From contig JAJPEQ010000010.1 in the NCBI GenBank assembly GCA_021166775.1, forward strand, positions 124,001-188,000: a stretch of DNA of 64,000 nt. Reading direction: 5' to 3'. Below the pieces are notes generated by a model, which saw nothing but the letters and a program-made list of their open reading frames with translations, had not been told where the DNA came from and did not search any database. Of the stretch, positions 51,359 to 60,524 are shown piece by piece; the first letter of the stretch is position 1, and each line of letters starts with the position of its first letter. Made by a program: the position numbers and the translations under genes. The stretch is from Comamonas sp. Its GTDB lineage: Bacteria > Pseudomonadota > Gammaproteobacteria > Burkholderiales > Burkholderiaceae_C.

Positions 51359-52612
51359 ATGGCATTGAACGCGGTCTGGATCGGCTTTTTCCTCATCGCG
51401 TTCCTCACCGCCTGCGTGCGCTGGGCGCTGGGCGATACCGGCATCTTCCAGCAGCTGCTCACCGCCATGTTCGACGGCGCGCGCTCGGGCTTCGAAATCT
51501 CGCTGGGTCTGGCGGGCATCATGGCGCTGTGGCTGGGCCTGATGAACATCGGCGAAAAGGCGGGCATGGTGCAGCTGCTCGCCCGCCTGGCCCAGCCGCT
51601 GCTGCAACGGCTCTTTCCCGAAGTGCCCGCCGGCCACCCCGCGCAGGGCGCGATGACGCTCAACATCTCGGCCAATCTGCTGGGCCTGGACAACGCCGCC
51701 ACGCCGCTGGGCCTGACGGCGATGAAAGAGCTGCAGACGCTCAATCGCGAGCCCCCGGGCACGGCAAGCCACGCGCAGATCATGTTCGTGGTGATGAACA
51801 CGGCCGGGCTCACGCTCATCCCCACCTCGGTGATCGCCATCCGCCAGAGCGTGGCGCTGCAGCAGCACGTGGGCGCGGGCTTCAACGCCGCCGACATCTT
51901 TCTGCCCACGCTCATCGTCACCTTCATCGGGCTGCTCACCGGCGTGCTCGCGGTGGCCGTGGCGCAGCGCCTGCCACTGTGGCGCCCCCGCCTGCTGCTG
52001 CCGGTGCTGGCCGTCGCGGGCGTGCTGCTGGGCAGCGTGGCCCTGCTCGCGCGCCTGCCGGCCGAGCAGGCCGCACGCATCGCAGGCACGACGGGTGCGG
52101 CCGTCATCCTGGCCATCGTCGCGCTGTTCCTGCTGGCTGGCGTGTGGCGGCGCATCAACGTCTACGACGCCTTCATCGACGGCGCGCGCCAGGGTTTTGA
52201 CGTGGCCGTGCAGATCGTGCCCTACCTCATCGCCATCCTGGTCGCCATCGGCGTGTTCCGGGCCTCAGGCGGCATGGATGCCCTCCTTGCCGTACTGGGC
52301 CATGGCATCGCCGCGCTGGGCCTGAACACCGATTTCCTGCCCGCGTTGCCCGTGGGTCTCATGAAAGTGCTCTCGGGCGCCGGTGCGCGCGGCCTGATGA
52401 TCGATGTGCTGCAGACCTACGGCGTCGATTCCTTCGTCGGGCGGCTGGCCAGCATCATCCAAGGCTCGACCGAGACGACGTTCTACGTGCTGGCGGTGTA
52501 CTTCGGCAGCGTGGGCGTCAGGCACACGCGCCACGCGCTGGTGTGCGCGCTGCTCGCCGACGCCGTCGGGCTGGTGGCCGCCATCGTCGTGGGGTACGCC
52601 ATGCTGCGCTGA
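51359..52612 (+). CDS. Nucleoside recognition domain membrane protein (SpmA/SpmB-like fusion)
   Basis: Two Gate domains: MTLNISANLLGLDNAATPLGLTAMKELQ and FDVAVQIVPYLIAILVAIGVFRASGGMD. Confidence 0.85.
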   Translation: MALNAVWIGFFLIAFLTACVRWALGDTGIFQQLLTAMFDGARSGFEISLGLAGIMALWLGLMNIGEKAGMVQLLARLAQPLLQRLFPEVPAGHPAQGAMTLNISANLLGLDNAATPLGLTAMKELQTLNREPPGTASHAQIMFVVMNTAGLTLIPTSVIAIRQSVALQQHVGAGFNAADIFLPTLIVTFIGLLTGVLAVAVAQRLPLWRPRLLLPVLAVAGVLLGSVALLARLPAEQAARIAGTTGAAVILAIVALFLLAGVWRRINVYDAFIDGARQGFDVAVQIVPYLIAILVAIGVFRASGGMDALLAVLGHGIAALGLNTDFLPALPVGLMKVLSGAGARGLMIDVLQTYGVDSFVGRLASIIQGSTETTFYVLAVYFGSVGVRHTRHALVCALLADAVGLVAAIVVGYAMLR

Positions 52613-52620
52613 GGCATGCG

Positions 52621-52870
52621 GTTTGTCCCCGGACCTACCATCACCATTAGATTGCAGTAGAGGTATTTAAAAGATAGTTGTAGTAGTAGGTTCTTGCGAC
52701 CCGATGGGACAAGTCCATTTTTCGTTTGAATTTCAACGAGCTGCGCGCTGTGATAACTGTGCTTCGAAGACGCGTGGGTACGGGATGCACATGGGGACAA
52801 GTCGCCATGGTGCATCCAGCCTGTGGATAACGATCCGTTTGTCCCGCCTTGCTGCCCAGCTTATCCACAG
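52621..52870. other. Putative replication origin-like region (oriC candidate)
   Basis: Two perfect DnaA boxes, TGTGGATAA (52822-52830) and TTATCCACA (52861-52869), in inverted orientation; AT-rich TATTTAAAAGA next to TAGTTGTAGTAGTAG (DnaA-trio-like, 52675-52689); four GGGACAA/TTGTCCC motifs. Confidence 0.6.
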
Positions 52871-52880
52871 CGTGGCCGGT

Positions 52881-53300
52881 TCAGCGCAGCAGGATCAGTT
52901 GGGGCGCCGCATCCGCGCCGCTCCAGACAATGGCGTTCTGATCCCAGCGCTCGCCCAGCCGCCGGGCGGTTTCCAGATCGAGCCCGAGCACGAGCAGGCT
53001 GGCCTCTGCCGGCCAGCCGTTGCTCGGGTGCTGGCCCACGCCATCGATGCAAGGCAGGCCCAGCGCGTTTACGTGCGCCCTCAGCCGCTGCAGACGATCG
53101 GCATTGGTGGTTGCGTCGCTGGCCTGGCTGCGTGGGTTGACGGCGGTGATGAAGGCGCTGCAGGCCACGCCATGGCGCCGGTGCAGTGCCAGAAGGGCGG
53201 CGCTGGCCACCCCGATGCGCAAGGTGAAAGGTGCGGCGGCGTCCACGCGGTAGTGCGTCTGCGCGTAGGCCTGCAGCAGATGGCGGGGCAGCGTGCTCAT
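52881..53300 (-). CDS. DUF3293-like protein
   Basis: 139 aa; LLQAYAQTHYRV...AFITAVNPRSQ...NADRLQRLRAHVNALG...EASLLVLGLDLETARRLGERWDQNAIVW. Confidence 0.7.
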   Translation of the reverse strand: MSTLPRHLLQAYAQTHYRVDAAAPFTLRIGVASAALLALHRRHGVACSAFITAVNPRSQASDATTNADRLQRLRAHVNALGLPCIDGVGQHPSNGWPAEASLLVLGLDLETARRLGERWDQNAIVWSGADAAPQLILLR

Positions 53301-53379
53301 GCCGATTTGTGGATGGACCCGTTGGACGATACGCTTTGTCCTCCTGCCCCTCGATTCGGAGCGTTCAAGACGGACCGCG

Positions 53380-54420
53380 TCAATGTCTGCGCTGCATGAG
53401 TTCGCGCAGCGGCGCGGGCAGCCAGGCGCGCAGGCGCGACGAGAGGCTGCGTTCGTGCCGTTGCCAAAGGATGCCCAGGCCGACGACGCCCAGGCCGATG
53501 GCGGTCAGGGCGAAGGGAAACACCATGCTGTCCCTGAAGACCGCGTAGGCCAGATGCCCGACATAGCCGGCCGCGCCGAGCCCACCGAACACGGCAAATA
53601 CCCGGCGCGCCAGCACCGCGCCGACCGTGATCATCAGCAGGTTGATGCACAGGTAGATGAACCTGCCCCACTCGCTGTCCGAGCGCATCAGCGACAGCCC
53701 GCACCAGAACGCCAGCACCCCGAACAGATAGAGCCAGAAGGGGTAATCCTTTGCATGGTGGGTGCGCACATCGACCCAGAACGCCAGCAGCACCATCAGC
53801 AGGCCGAACCACAGGGAAACGGCCTTTCGCAGTTCCCAGCCGGCATCGGCCTGGCCGAACAGGAAGGGCGTGAGATCCATGCTCATGTACCAGAGCGTGA
53901 CGGCGACCGGCATGACCAGGAAGGGCAGGCGATAACGCCACAGCATGACGGCCCCTGTCGCGAGCGTGGCCAGTTCCATCAGTACCCATCGCCAATCGAC
54001 CTGGGTGTGATAGTCGCGGTAGACCCGGCCGTCGGCCCACCAGCCCAGGGCGGCCTGCAGGCCGTAGACCGCCAGCGCAGTGAGCGCCACGACGAACGCG
54101 GCGGTGATCCCGGCGGGGATGGGCAGCCTGAGGCGCCCGAGGAGCCACTCGGTCAGCCACAGGCCCGCCGCCGCGTAAGCGATCGCTATGAAGAACAGCC
54201 CCCAGCCGCCAAACCGCTCCCAGCCCAGCGTCATGAACAGCGTCATCGCGGCGATGGCGATCAGCCCTCCGAGGTAGTAGAGGATGTGCGTCAGGCGAAA
54301 CGACGGCGTGTCTGCCGTGCCTTCGGACAGGAAGGCCCAGAGCGCCTGAACCTGGTTGGGTGCGATCACGCCGTGACGGGCCGCATCTTCCAGGTGGGAG
54401 CGGGAGAGTTCCATGAACAC
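53380..54420 (-). CDS. Conserved multi-TM membrane protein of unknown function
   Basis: 346 aa, about 10 hydrophobic segments; N-terminal ~65 aa soluble segment; single ORF with strong hydrophobic periodicity. Confidence 0.7.
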   Translation of the reverse strand: MFMELSRSHLEDAARHGVIAPNQVQALWAFLSEGTADTPSFRLTHILYYLGGLIAIAAMTLFMTLGWERFGGWGLFFIAIAYAAAGLWLTEWLLGRLRLPIPAGITAAFVVALTALAVYGLQAALGWWADGRVYRDYHTQVDWRWVLMELATLATGAVMLWRYRLPFLVMPVAVTLWYMSMDLTPFLFGQADAGWELRKAVSLWFGLLMVLLAFWVDVRTHHAKDYPFWLYLFGVLAFWCGLSLMRSDSEWGRFIYLCINLLMITVGAVLARRVFAVFGGLGAAGYVGHLAYAVFRDSMVFPFALTAIGLGVVGLGILWQRHERSLSSRLRAWLPAPLRELMQRRH

Positions 54421-54478
54421 CTCGGCGTCTGGCGTTCAGGCGCGCACGGGTCGTTGCGCCCGCATGCCCCGGTCTCCG

Positions 54479-55666
54479 CTACACCCGCTCGAAGATCGCG
54501 GCGATGCCCTGCCCGCCGCCGATGCACATGGTCACGAGCGCGTAGCGCCCTTTCGCGCGGTGCAGCTCGGCAATCGCCTTGGTGGTGATGATGGCGCCCG
54601 TGGCGCCCACGGGGTGGCCGAGCGAGATGCCCGAGCCGTTGGGGTTGACCTTGGCTGGGTCCATGCCCAGCTCCTGCGTGACGGCGCAGGCCTGCGCGGC
54701 GAAGGCTTCATTGGCCTCGATCACGTCGATGTCCGCGAGCCGGATGCCTGTGCGCTTCAAGACCATCTGCGTGGCCGGCACCGGGCCGATGCCCATGTAG
54801 TTGGGGTCCACGCCCGCGTGCGCGTAACCGACCAGGCGCGCCAGGGGCTTGACGCCCAGCGCCTGCACGCGGTCGCCGCCCACCAGCACCACGGCGCCCG
54901 CTCCGTCGTTGATGCCCGAGGCGTTGCCCGCCGTCACCGTGCCGCCTTCCTTCTTGAACACCGGCTTCATGCCCGAGAGCGCCTGCACCGTGGTGTCGGC
55001 GCGCGGGTGTTCGTCGGTGTCGAAGACCACCAGGCCCTTGCGCGTCTTGATCTCGATCGGCACGATCTGCTCCTTGAAGCGTCCGGCGGCAATCGCCGCC
55101 ACGGCGCGGCGGTGGCTTTCGGCGGCCAGCTCGTCCTGCATTTCGCGGCTGATGTGGTAGCGCTCGGCCACGTTCTCGGCCGTCACACCCATGTGCAGCT
55201 TCTGCCACGGGTCGTGCAGGATGCCGATCATGTAGTCGACGAGCTTGGCGTCGCCCATGCGCGTGCCCCAGCGCGCGGCGGTGTCGAAGAACGGCCCGCG
55301 GCTCATCGATTCGGAGCCGCCGCCCACGGCGACGTCGCAGTCGCCCAGTTGAATGGCCTGCGCCGCCGAGACGATGGCCTGCAGGCCCGAGCCGCACAGG
55401 CGGTTGACGTTGAACGCGGGCGTCTCGATGGGGCAGCCCGCGTCGATCGCCGCCACGCGCGAGAGGTAGGCGTCGCGCACGTCGGTGGGGATGACGTTGC
55501 CGATCACCACATGGCCCACGACCTTGGGATCGACGCCCGCGCGCTGCATCGCGGCCCGCACCACGGTGGTGGCGAGTTCGGTATTGGGAACATCCTTCAG
55601 GGCACCGCCAAAGCTGCCGACCGCGGTGCGCGCGGTGCCGACGACGAAAACTTCACGTGGGGACAT
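54479..55666 (-). CDS. Acetyl-CoA C-acyltransferase / thiolase
   Basis: [63 protein letters not shown]. Confidence 0.95.
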   Translation of the reverse strand: MSPREVFVVGTARTAVGSFGGALKDVPNTELATTVVRAAMQRAGVDPKVVGHVVIGNVIPTDVRDAYLSRVAAIDAGCPIETPAFNVNRLCGSGLQAIVSAAQAIQLGDCDVAVGGGSESMSRGPFFDTAARWGTRMGDAKLVDYMIGILHDPWQKLHMGVTAENVAERYHISREMQDELAAESHRRAVAAIAAGRFKEQIVPIEIKTRKGLVVFDTDEHPRADTTVQALSGMKPVFKKEGGTVTAGNASGINDGAGAVVLVGGDRVQALGVKPLARLVGYAHAGVDPNYMGIGPVPATQMVLKRTGIRLADIDVIEANEAFAAQACAVTQELGMDPAKVNPNGSGISLGHPVGATGAIITTKAIAELHRAKGRYALVTMCIGGGQGIAAIFERV

Positions 55667-55688
55667 GGAAACCTCCTGGGTTCAAGAA

Positions 55689-56468
55689 TCAGTGGCCGTG
55701 AAACTGCGGCGCGCGCCGCTCGAAGAAGGCCGCCAGCCCCTCGCGCAGATCGGCGCCCCGCGCGCAGTCTTCAAAGCATTGTGCTTCAGCCTGCAGCGCG
55801 CCGGCCAGGTCGCGCTCGAAGCTGCCGCGCATCAGGCGGCGCATGTGGCCGTAGGCCCGGGTGGGGCCGCTGGCGAGCCGCTGCGCGAAGGCGTGCGTGG
55901 CCGCTTCCAGCTCGGCGGCGGGCAGCACGCGGTTGACCAGGCCCAGGCGCAGCGCGTCCTCGCAGCTCAGGTTCTCGCCCAGCAGCGCGATCTCCAGCGC
56001 CTGGCGCAGGCCCACCAGGCGCGGCAGCGCCCACGAGCCGCCCACATCGCAGTTGGTGCCGAGGTTGATGTAGGCGAGGTTGAACTTCGTGCCCTCGGCC
56101 GCGAGGACGAAGTCGCACATCAGCATCAGCGACAGCCCGCCGCCGGCCGAGGCGCCGTGCACCTGCGCAATCACGGGCGCGTCGATCCGGTGCATCAGCA
56201 AGACCGCTTCGTTCAGCGGCGTGAGCAGATCGTGCACGCCCTGCACCGGATCGGCGCGCAGCGTGGCGAGGTCGCCGCCCGCGATGAAGGCACGCCCCGC
56301 GCCCTTGAGCACCACGGCGCGCACGCTCGCATCGGCTGCGATCTCTCGCATCGCCGCCAGGAAGGCGCGCGCCATCGGCACGTCGAGCGCGTTGAGTGCC
56401 TCGGGACGGTTGAACTGCAGCGTGACGGTGGCGCCGTCGCGCGAGACGAGCAAGCTGTCGTCGGCCAT
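55689..56468 (-). CDS. Enoyl-CoA hydratase/isomerase
   Basis: MADDSLLVSRDGATVTLQFNRPEALNALD..., VHGASAGGGLSLMLMCDFVLAAEGTKF. Confidence 0.93.
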   Translation of the reverse strand: MADDSLLVSRDGATVTLQFNRPEALNALDVPMARAFLAAMREIAADASVRAVVLKGAGRAFIAGGDLATLRADPVQGVHDLLTPLNEAVLLMHRIDAPVIAQVHGASAGGGLSLMLMCDFVLAAEGTKFNLAYINLGTNCDVGGSWALPRLVGLRQALEIALLGENLSCEDALRLGLVNRVLPAAELEAATHAFAQRLASGPTRAYGHMRRLMRGSFERDLAGALQAEAQCFEDCARGADLREGLAAFFERRAPQFHGH

Positions 56469-56481
56469 GATCACTCCTTCA

Positions 56482-56534
56482 TCAATAGCTGTTCGCGCTT
56501 GAATGGCGGGCGTTTGAGGCATATTCCGTTTGAA
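56482..56534 (+). repeat. Degenerate copy D of the ATAGCTGCYNGCGCTTG repeat
   Basis: TCAATAGCTGTTCGCGCTTGAATGGCGGGCGTTTGAGGCATATTCCGTTTGAA. Confidence 0.7.
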
Positions 56535-56569
56535 TTTCCCTGCACTGCGCGGACCCCATTCATTGCGCT

Positions 56570-58378
56570 TCAACGATACATCGCCTCGATCTCCGGCGCA
56601 TACGCCTGGTAGATGCTGGCGCGGCGCACCTTCATGGTGGCGGTGACTTCGCCATCGTCGTGGTCGAGCTCTTTGGTCAGCAGGTGGAACTTGCGGATCT
56701 GCGCCACCTGCGCGAGCCTGGCGTTGCCGCGGCCGATCTCTTCGTCGATGAGCTGGCGCACCTCGGGCGTCTGCACCAGCGAGCGAAAGTGCGTGAACGC
56801 CAGACGCCGCGCCTCGGCCCACTTGCCCACGGTCTCGAAGTCGATCATCACCAGCGCGCCGACGAACTTGCGCGCCTCGGCCACGATGATGCACTCCTTG
56901 ATGTAGGGGCTGGCCTTCATGGTGTTCTCGATCTCGGACGGCGTGATGTTCTTGCCGCCCGCGGTGATCATGATGTCCTTGAGGCGGTCCACGATGCGCA
57001 GTTGTCCTCCCTCCTCGCGCACCACGTCGCCGGTGTGCAGCCAGCCGTCGACGATGGACTGCGTCGTCGCCTCGGGGTTCTTGTAGTAGCCGGCGAAGAC
57101 CATGTCGCCGCGGATCTGCAGTTCGCCGTTGTCGGCGATGCGGTAGCGCACGCCCTCGGTCACCGGGCCGACGGTGCCGATCGTCACCTCGTCCAGCCGG
57201 TGGCCGGTGACCATGCCGCTCGATTCGGTCAGGCCGTAGACCTCGATCAGCGGCACGCCCAGCGTGCGGAAGAACCGCACCACGTCGGGCGCGATGGGCG
57301 CGGCGCCGGTGAGCGCCACGCTCGCTTTGCGCAGGCCGATGAAGTTTTGCAGCGCGCGCAGGATCAGCCAGTAATACAGGCCAAAGCGCAGCTTCTGCGC
57401 CAGCGACCAGCTTTTGCGCGGCTGGTCGGCCAGCGGCGCGCAGGCGGCCATGGCGCGCGCAAAGAGCGCCCGGCGCAGCGCGCCCGTCTCCTGCATCTTG
57501 ATGCTGATGGCCGCGTGCAGCTTCTCCCAGATGCGCGGCACGCCCAGGAACATGCTGGGCGCGACTTCGCGCAGGTCTTCCTGCACGGTGCGGATGGATT
57601 CGCCGAAGTTCACCGTGGAGCCGAGGTAGATCGGCGTGAAGGTGGTCAGCATCTGCTCGGCCACGTGGCACAGCGGCAGGTACGACAGGTGCGAGGCGCC
57701 CGCATCCAGGCGCAGGCGCTCCACGATGCCGGGCACCACGCCGCGGATGTTGCGCCACGAGATCATTGCGCCCTTGGGCTTGCCGGTGGACCCCGACGTG
57801 TAGATCATCAGGCCGATGTCGTCCATCGTCTGGCGCGCCAGCGCCTCGTCGATGAGGTGCGCTTGGGCGCTCTCGCGCCCCAGCCGCTGCACCTCGTCAA
57901 AGGTGGCGATGAGCGCGCGCTGCTCGGGCGTGAAGCTGCGCAGGCCCTTGGTTTCGATGACGATGATTTTCCTGAGGCGCGGCAGTTCGGAGAGCGCATC
58001 AAGCACCTTGTCCGTCTGCTCCTGGTCTTCGCAGACCACCATGTCCACGTCGGCGTGGCCGATCACATAGGACACCTCGGGCGAGGGGCTGGTCGGGTAC
58101 ACGCCCACGGTGATGGCGCCCAGCAGCCCCGCGCCCATCTGCGCCAGCACCCATTCGATGCGGTTCTCGGAAATCACGCCCAGGCGAGCGCCCGGCTCCA
58201 GCCCCAGTGCCGCCAGGCCGAGTGCGAACTGGCACGCGCGTTCGTGGTACTGCGCCCAGGTGACGGGCTTCCAGATGCCGAAATCCTTTTGCCGGATGGC
58301 CACACGCGTGGCGTCGCTGCGGGCGCGCTCGCGCAGCATCTGCGGCAGGGTCAGTTGGGGCAGCGTCATGACAGCCAC
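56570..58378 (-). CDS. AMP-dependent long-chain acyl-CoA synthetase (FadD15-like)
   Basis: GLMIYTSGSTGKPKGAMISWRN, VYGLTESSGMVTG, DRLKDIMITAGGKNITPSEIEN. Confidence 0.93.
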   Translation of the reverse strand: MAVMTLPQLTLPQMLRERARSDATRVAIRQKDFGIWKPVTWAQYHERACQFALGLAALGLEPGARLGVISENRIEWVLAQMGAGLLGAITVGVYPTSPSPEVSYVIGHADVDMVVCEDQEQTDKVLDALSELPRLRKIIVIETKGLRSFTPEQRALIATFDEVQRLGRESAQAHLIDEALARQTMDDIGLMIYTSGSTGKPKGAMISWRNIRGVVPGIVERLRLDAGASHLSYLPLCHVAEQMLTTFTPIYLGSTVNFGESIRTVQEDLREVAPSMFLGVPRIWEKLHAAISIKMQETGALRRALFARAMAACAPLADQPRKSWSLAQKLRFGLYYWLILRALQNFIGLRKASVALTGAAPIAPDVVRFFRTLGVPLIEVYGLTESSGMVTGHRLDEVTIGTVGPVTEGVRYRIADNGELQIRGDMVFAGYYKNPEATTQSIVDGWLHTGDVVREEGGQLRIVDRLKDIMITAGGKNITPSEIENTMKASPYIKECIIVAEARKFVGALVMIDFETVGKWAEARRLAFTHFRSLVQTPEVRQLIDEEIGRGNARLAQVAQIRKFHLLTKELDHDDGEVTATMKVRRASIYQAYAPEIEAMYR

Positions 58379-59187
58379 CTCTTGCGGCGCTTGTAGTGCT
58401 TGATGTCCTTGAAGCTCCTGGCCTCTCCGCCGCCGCCCATGCCCAGATAGAACTCGCGCACGTCGGCATCGCCCGCCAGGCGCTCGGCCGTGCCGTCGAT
58501 CACGATCTTGCCGCCTTCCATGATGTAGCCGCGGTGCGCCACCGCCAGCGCCAAGGTGGCGTTCTGTTCCACCAGCAGCATGGAGGTAGCCCGTTCGGCG
58601 TTGATGCGCGCGATGATGGTGAAGATGTCTTCGGTGAGCTTGGGCGAGATGCCGAGCGAGGGCTCGTCGAGCAGCATCAGCGTGGGCCGGGCGATCAGCG
58701 CGCGCCCGATCGCCAGCATCTGCTGCTCACCGCCCGACAGATAGCCCGCCAGGCCCTTGCGCCGCTCGAACAGGCGCGGAAAGTATTGATAGACGAGATC
58801 GAAATCGGGCTTTTCGCTGCCCTCGCGGCCGCTGAGCGCATAGGTCGAGGCGACGAGGTTCTCCTCCACCGTGAGGTCCTCGAACACGTGGCGCCCCTCC
58901 ATCACGTGCGAGACGCCCCGGCGCACGAGCTGCTGCGGCGCCAGGCGCGCCGTGTCCTGCCCGCAAAAGCGGATGCTGCCCGAGGCCAGCAGCCCGTCCT
59001 CCAGCGGCAGCAGGTTGGAGATGGCCTTGAGCGTGGTGCTCTTGCCCGCACCGTTGCTGCCCAGCAGCGCCACGATCTCGCCGCGCGGCACGGCCAGCGA
59101 CAGGCCGCGCAGGGCCTGCACCACTTTGTTGTAGACCACCTCGATGTTGTTGACTTCGAGGACCAGGTCCGGGACCGGGGCTGTCAT
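58366..59187 (-). CDS. livF: Branched-chain amino acid-type ABC transporter ATP-binding protein LivF
   Basis: LLGSNGAGKSTTLKAISNLL, LSGGEQQMLAIGRALIARPTLMLLDEPSLGISP. Confidence 0.92.
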   Translation of the reverse strand: MTAPVPDLVLEVNNIEVVYNKVVQALRGLSLAVPRGEIVALLGSNGAGKSTTLKAISNLLPLEDGLLASGSIRFCGQDTARLAPQQLVRRGVSHVMEGRHVFEDLTVEENLVASTYALSGREGSEKPDFDLVYQYFPRLFERRKGLAGYLSGGEQQMLAIGRALIARPTLMLLDEPSLGISPKLTEDIFTIIARINAERATSMLLVEQNATLALAVAHRGYIMEGGKIVIDGTAERLAGDADVREFYLGMGGGGEARSFKDIKHYKRRKRWLS

Positions 59188-59202
59188 CGGATCAGATATT
59201 CA

Positions 59203-59245
59203 ATAAATTGATAGCTGTCTGCGCTTGTTGGCAAAAGATTTGTAG
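59203..59245 (+). repeat. Degenerate copy E of the ATAGCTGCYNGCGCTTG repeat
   Basis: AATTGATAGCTGTCTGCGCTTGTTGGCAAAAGATTTGTAG in the livF-livK gap. Confidence 0.6.
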
Positions 59246-59306
59246 ATCATTCATATCTGAAACAATTGCAGGACAAGCGAGAACAGCCATCAAAAAAGAA
59301 GCGCGA

Positions 59307-60494
59307 TCAGAGCTTGATCCAGTCGGAGGCCGCGATCATCTTCTGCGCCTTCATGTCGGCCTTGTACACGCGCCCCACCGGAATGGAGTTGCCGGCGATG
59401 GTGATCGGCACGCCGATCAGGCCGCCGGTGTCGAAGTCCTTGATGGAGTTGAGCGCCGCCTTCATGGCGTCGCCCGTGAGCGGCTTGCCCGCATCCAGGC
59501 AGCGCTTCACCGATTCGAGGAACAGCATCGCCGCGAGCATGCCCTGCGTGTACGCGGTGCTCTGGTACTGCGGGCGCATCGCGCGGATCTTCTCCAGCAT
59601 GGGCGCGGGCTCGGTGTCGTAGTAGTAGCGGTAGGGCATCACGCCCATGAAGCCGTCGCCGTCGGGGCCCATCTTCATCACGGTGGAGCTGTCCATGGTC
59701 CAGAACGTGCCCATCCACTTGGTCGTCATGCCCTGCTGCTTGCCCTGGGTGATGAACTCGGGAATGGGCGCGAGGATGTAGCCGTGAAAGATGGTGTAGT
59801 CGGGCGCGGCGCGGCGCAGCTTGATCACCTCGCCCGAGACGTCCACGCTGCCCGCGGCCGTCATGATCTTGATAGCCACCGTCAGGCCGAGCTGCTTGGC
59901 CGCGGCCTCGCTCTTTTCGATCGGGTCGCGCCCGAATTCGGAATCGGAATAGACGAAGGCCACCTTGGCGCCGGGTTTTTCCTTGGCGATGTGCTTGAGC
60001 AGGATGCCGAACATTTCGGTGTAGTCCGGGCCGACGAGGAACTGGTGCGGGTACTTCTTCGGGTCGTTGAGCTCGCTGGCGAACGAGGCGCCGGCCATCA
60101 GAATGTTGCCGTTGCGGTCGAGCTCGGGGTTGATGGTTTTGGCAAAGCCCGTGGAATCGCCGTAGTAGACATTGACCTTGTTCTGGCTCGTGATCTTCTT
60201 GAAGGCCGCGACCGACACGTCCACCTTGTAGGCCGTGTCCTCGGGCACGTACCTGACCTTGCGGCCCTTGATGCCGCCTGCGTCGTTGATGATCTTGACG
60301 TAATCCTGGATGCCGTCGTTGATGCCCACGCCGGCGAAGGCGAACACCCCGGTCATGGGAATCGAGCCGCCGATCACGATCTCTTCGGCGCCCTGCGCCA
60401 GCACCGCGAGCGGCTGCGTGAGCGCGGCGATGCCGCAGGCGCCCGCGCCCAGCATCAGGCTGCGGCGGCGGGGGAAAAGTGCTTGCTGGTTCAT
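59307..60494 (-). CDS. LivK-like ABC transporter substrate-binding protein
   Basis: Signal peptide; EEIVIGGSIPMTGVFAFAGVGINDGIQDYVKIINDAGGIKGRKVRYVPEDTAYK. Confidence 0.92.
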   Translation of the reverse strand: MNQQALFPRRRSLMLGAGACGIAALTQPLAVLAQGAEEIVIGGSIPMTGVFAFAGVGINDGIQDYVKIINDAGGIKGRKVRYVPEDTAYKVDVSVAAFKKITSQNKVNVYYGDSTGFAKTINPELDRNGNILMAGASFASELNDPKKYPHQFLVGPDYTEMFGILLKHIAKEKPGAKVAFVYSDSEFGRDPIEKSEAAAKQLGLTVAIKIMTAAGSVDVSGEVIKLRRAAPDYTIFHGYILAPIPEFITQGKQQGMTTKWMGTFWTMDSSTVMKMGPDGDGFMGVMPYRYYYDTEPAPMLEKIRAMRPQYQSTAYTQGMLAAMLFLESVKRCLDAGKPLTGDAMKAALNSIKDFDTGGLIGVPITIAGNSIPVGRVYKADMKAQKMIAASDWIKL

Positions 60495-60524
60495 GTCAGT
60501 CTCCTTGCCATTGATGAAGCGTGG

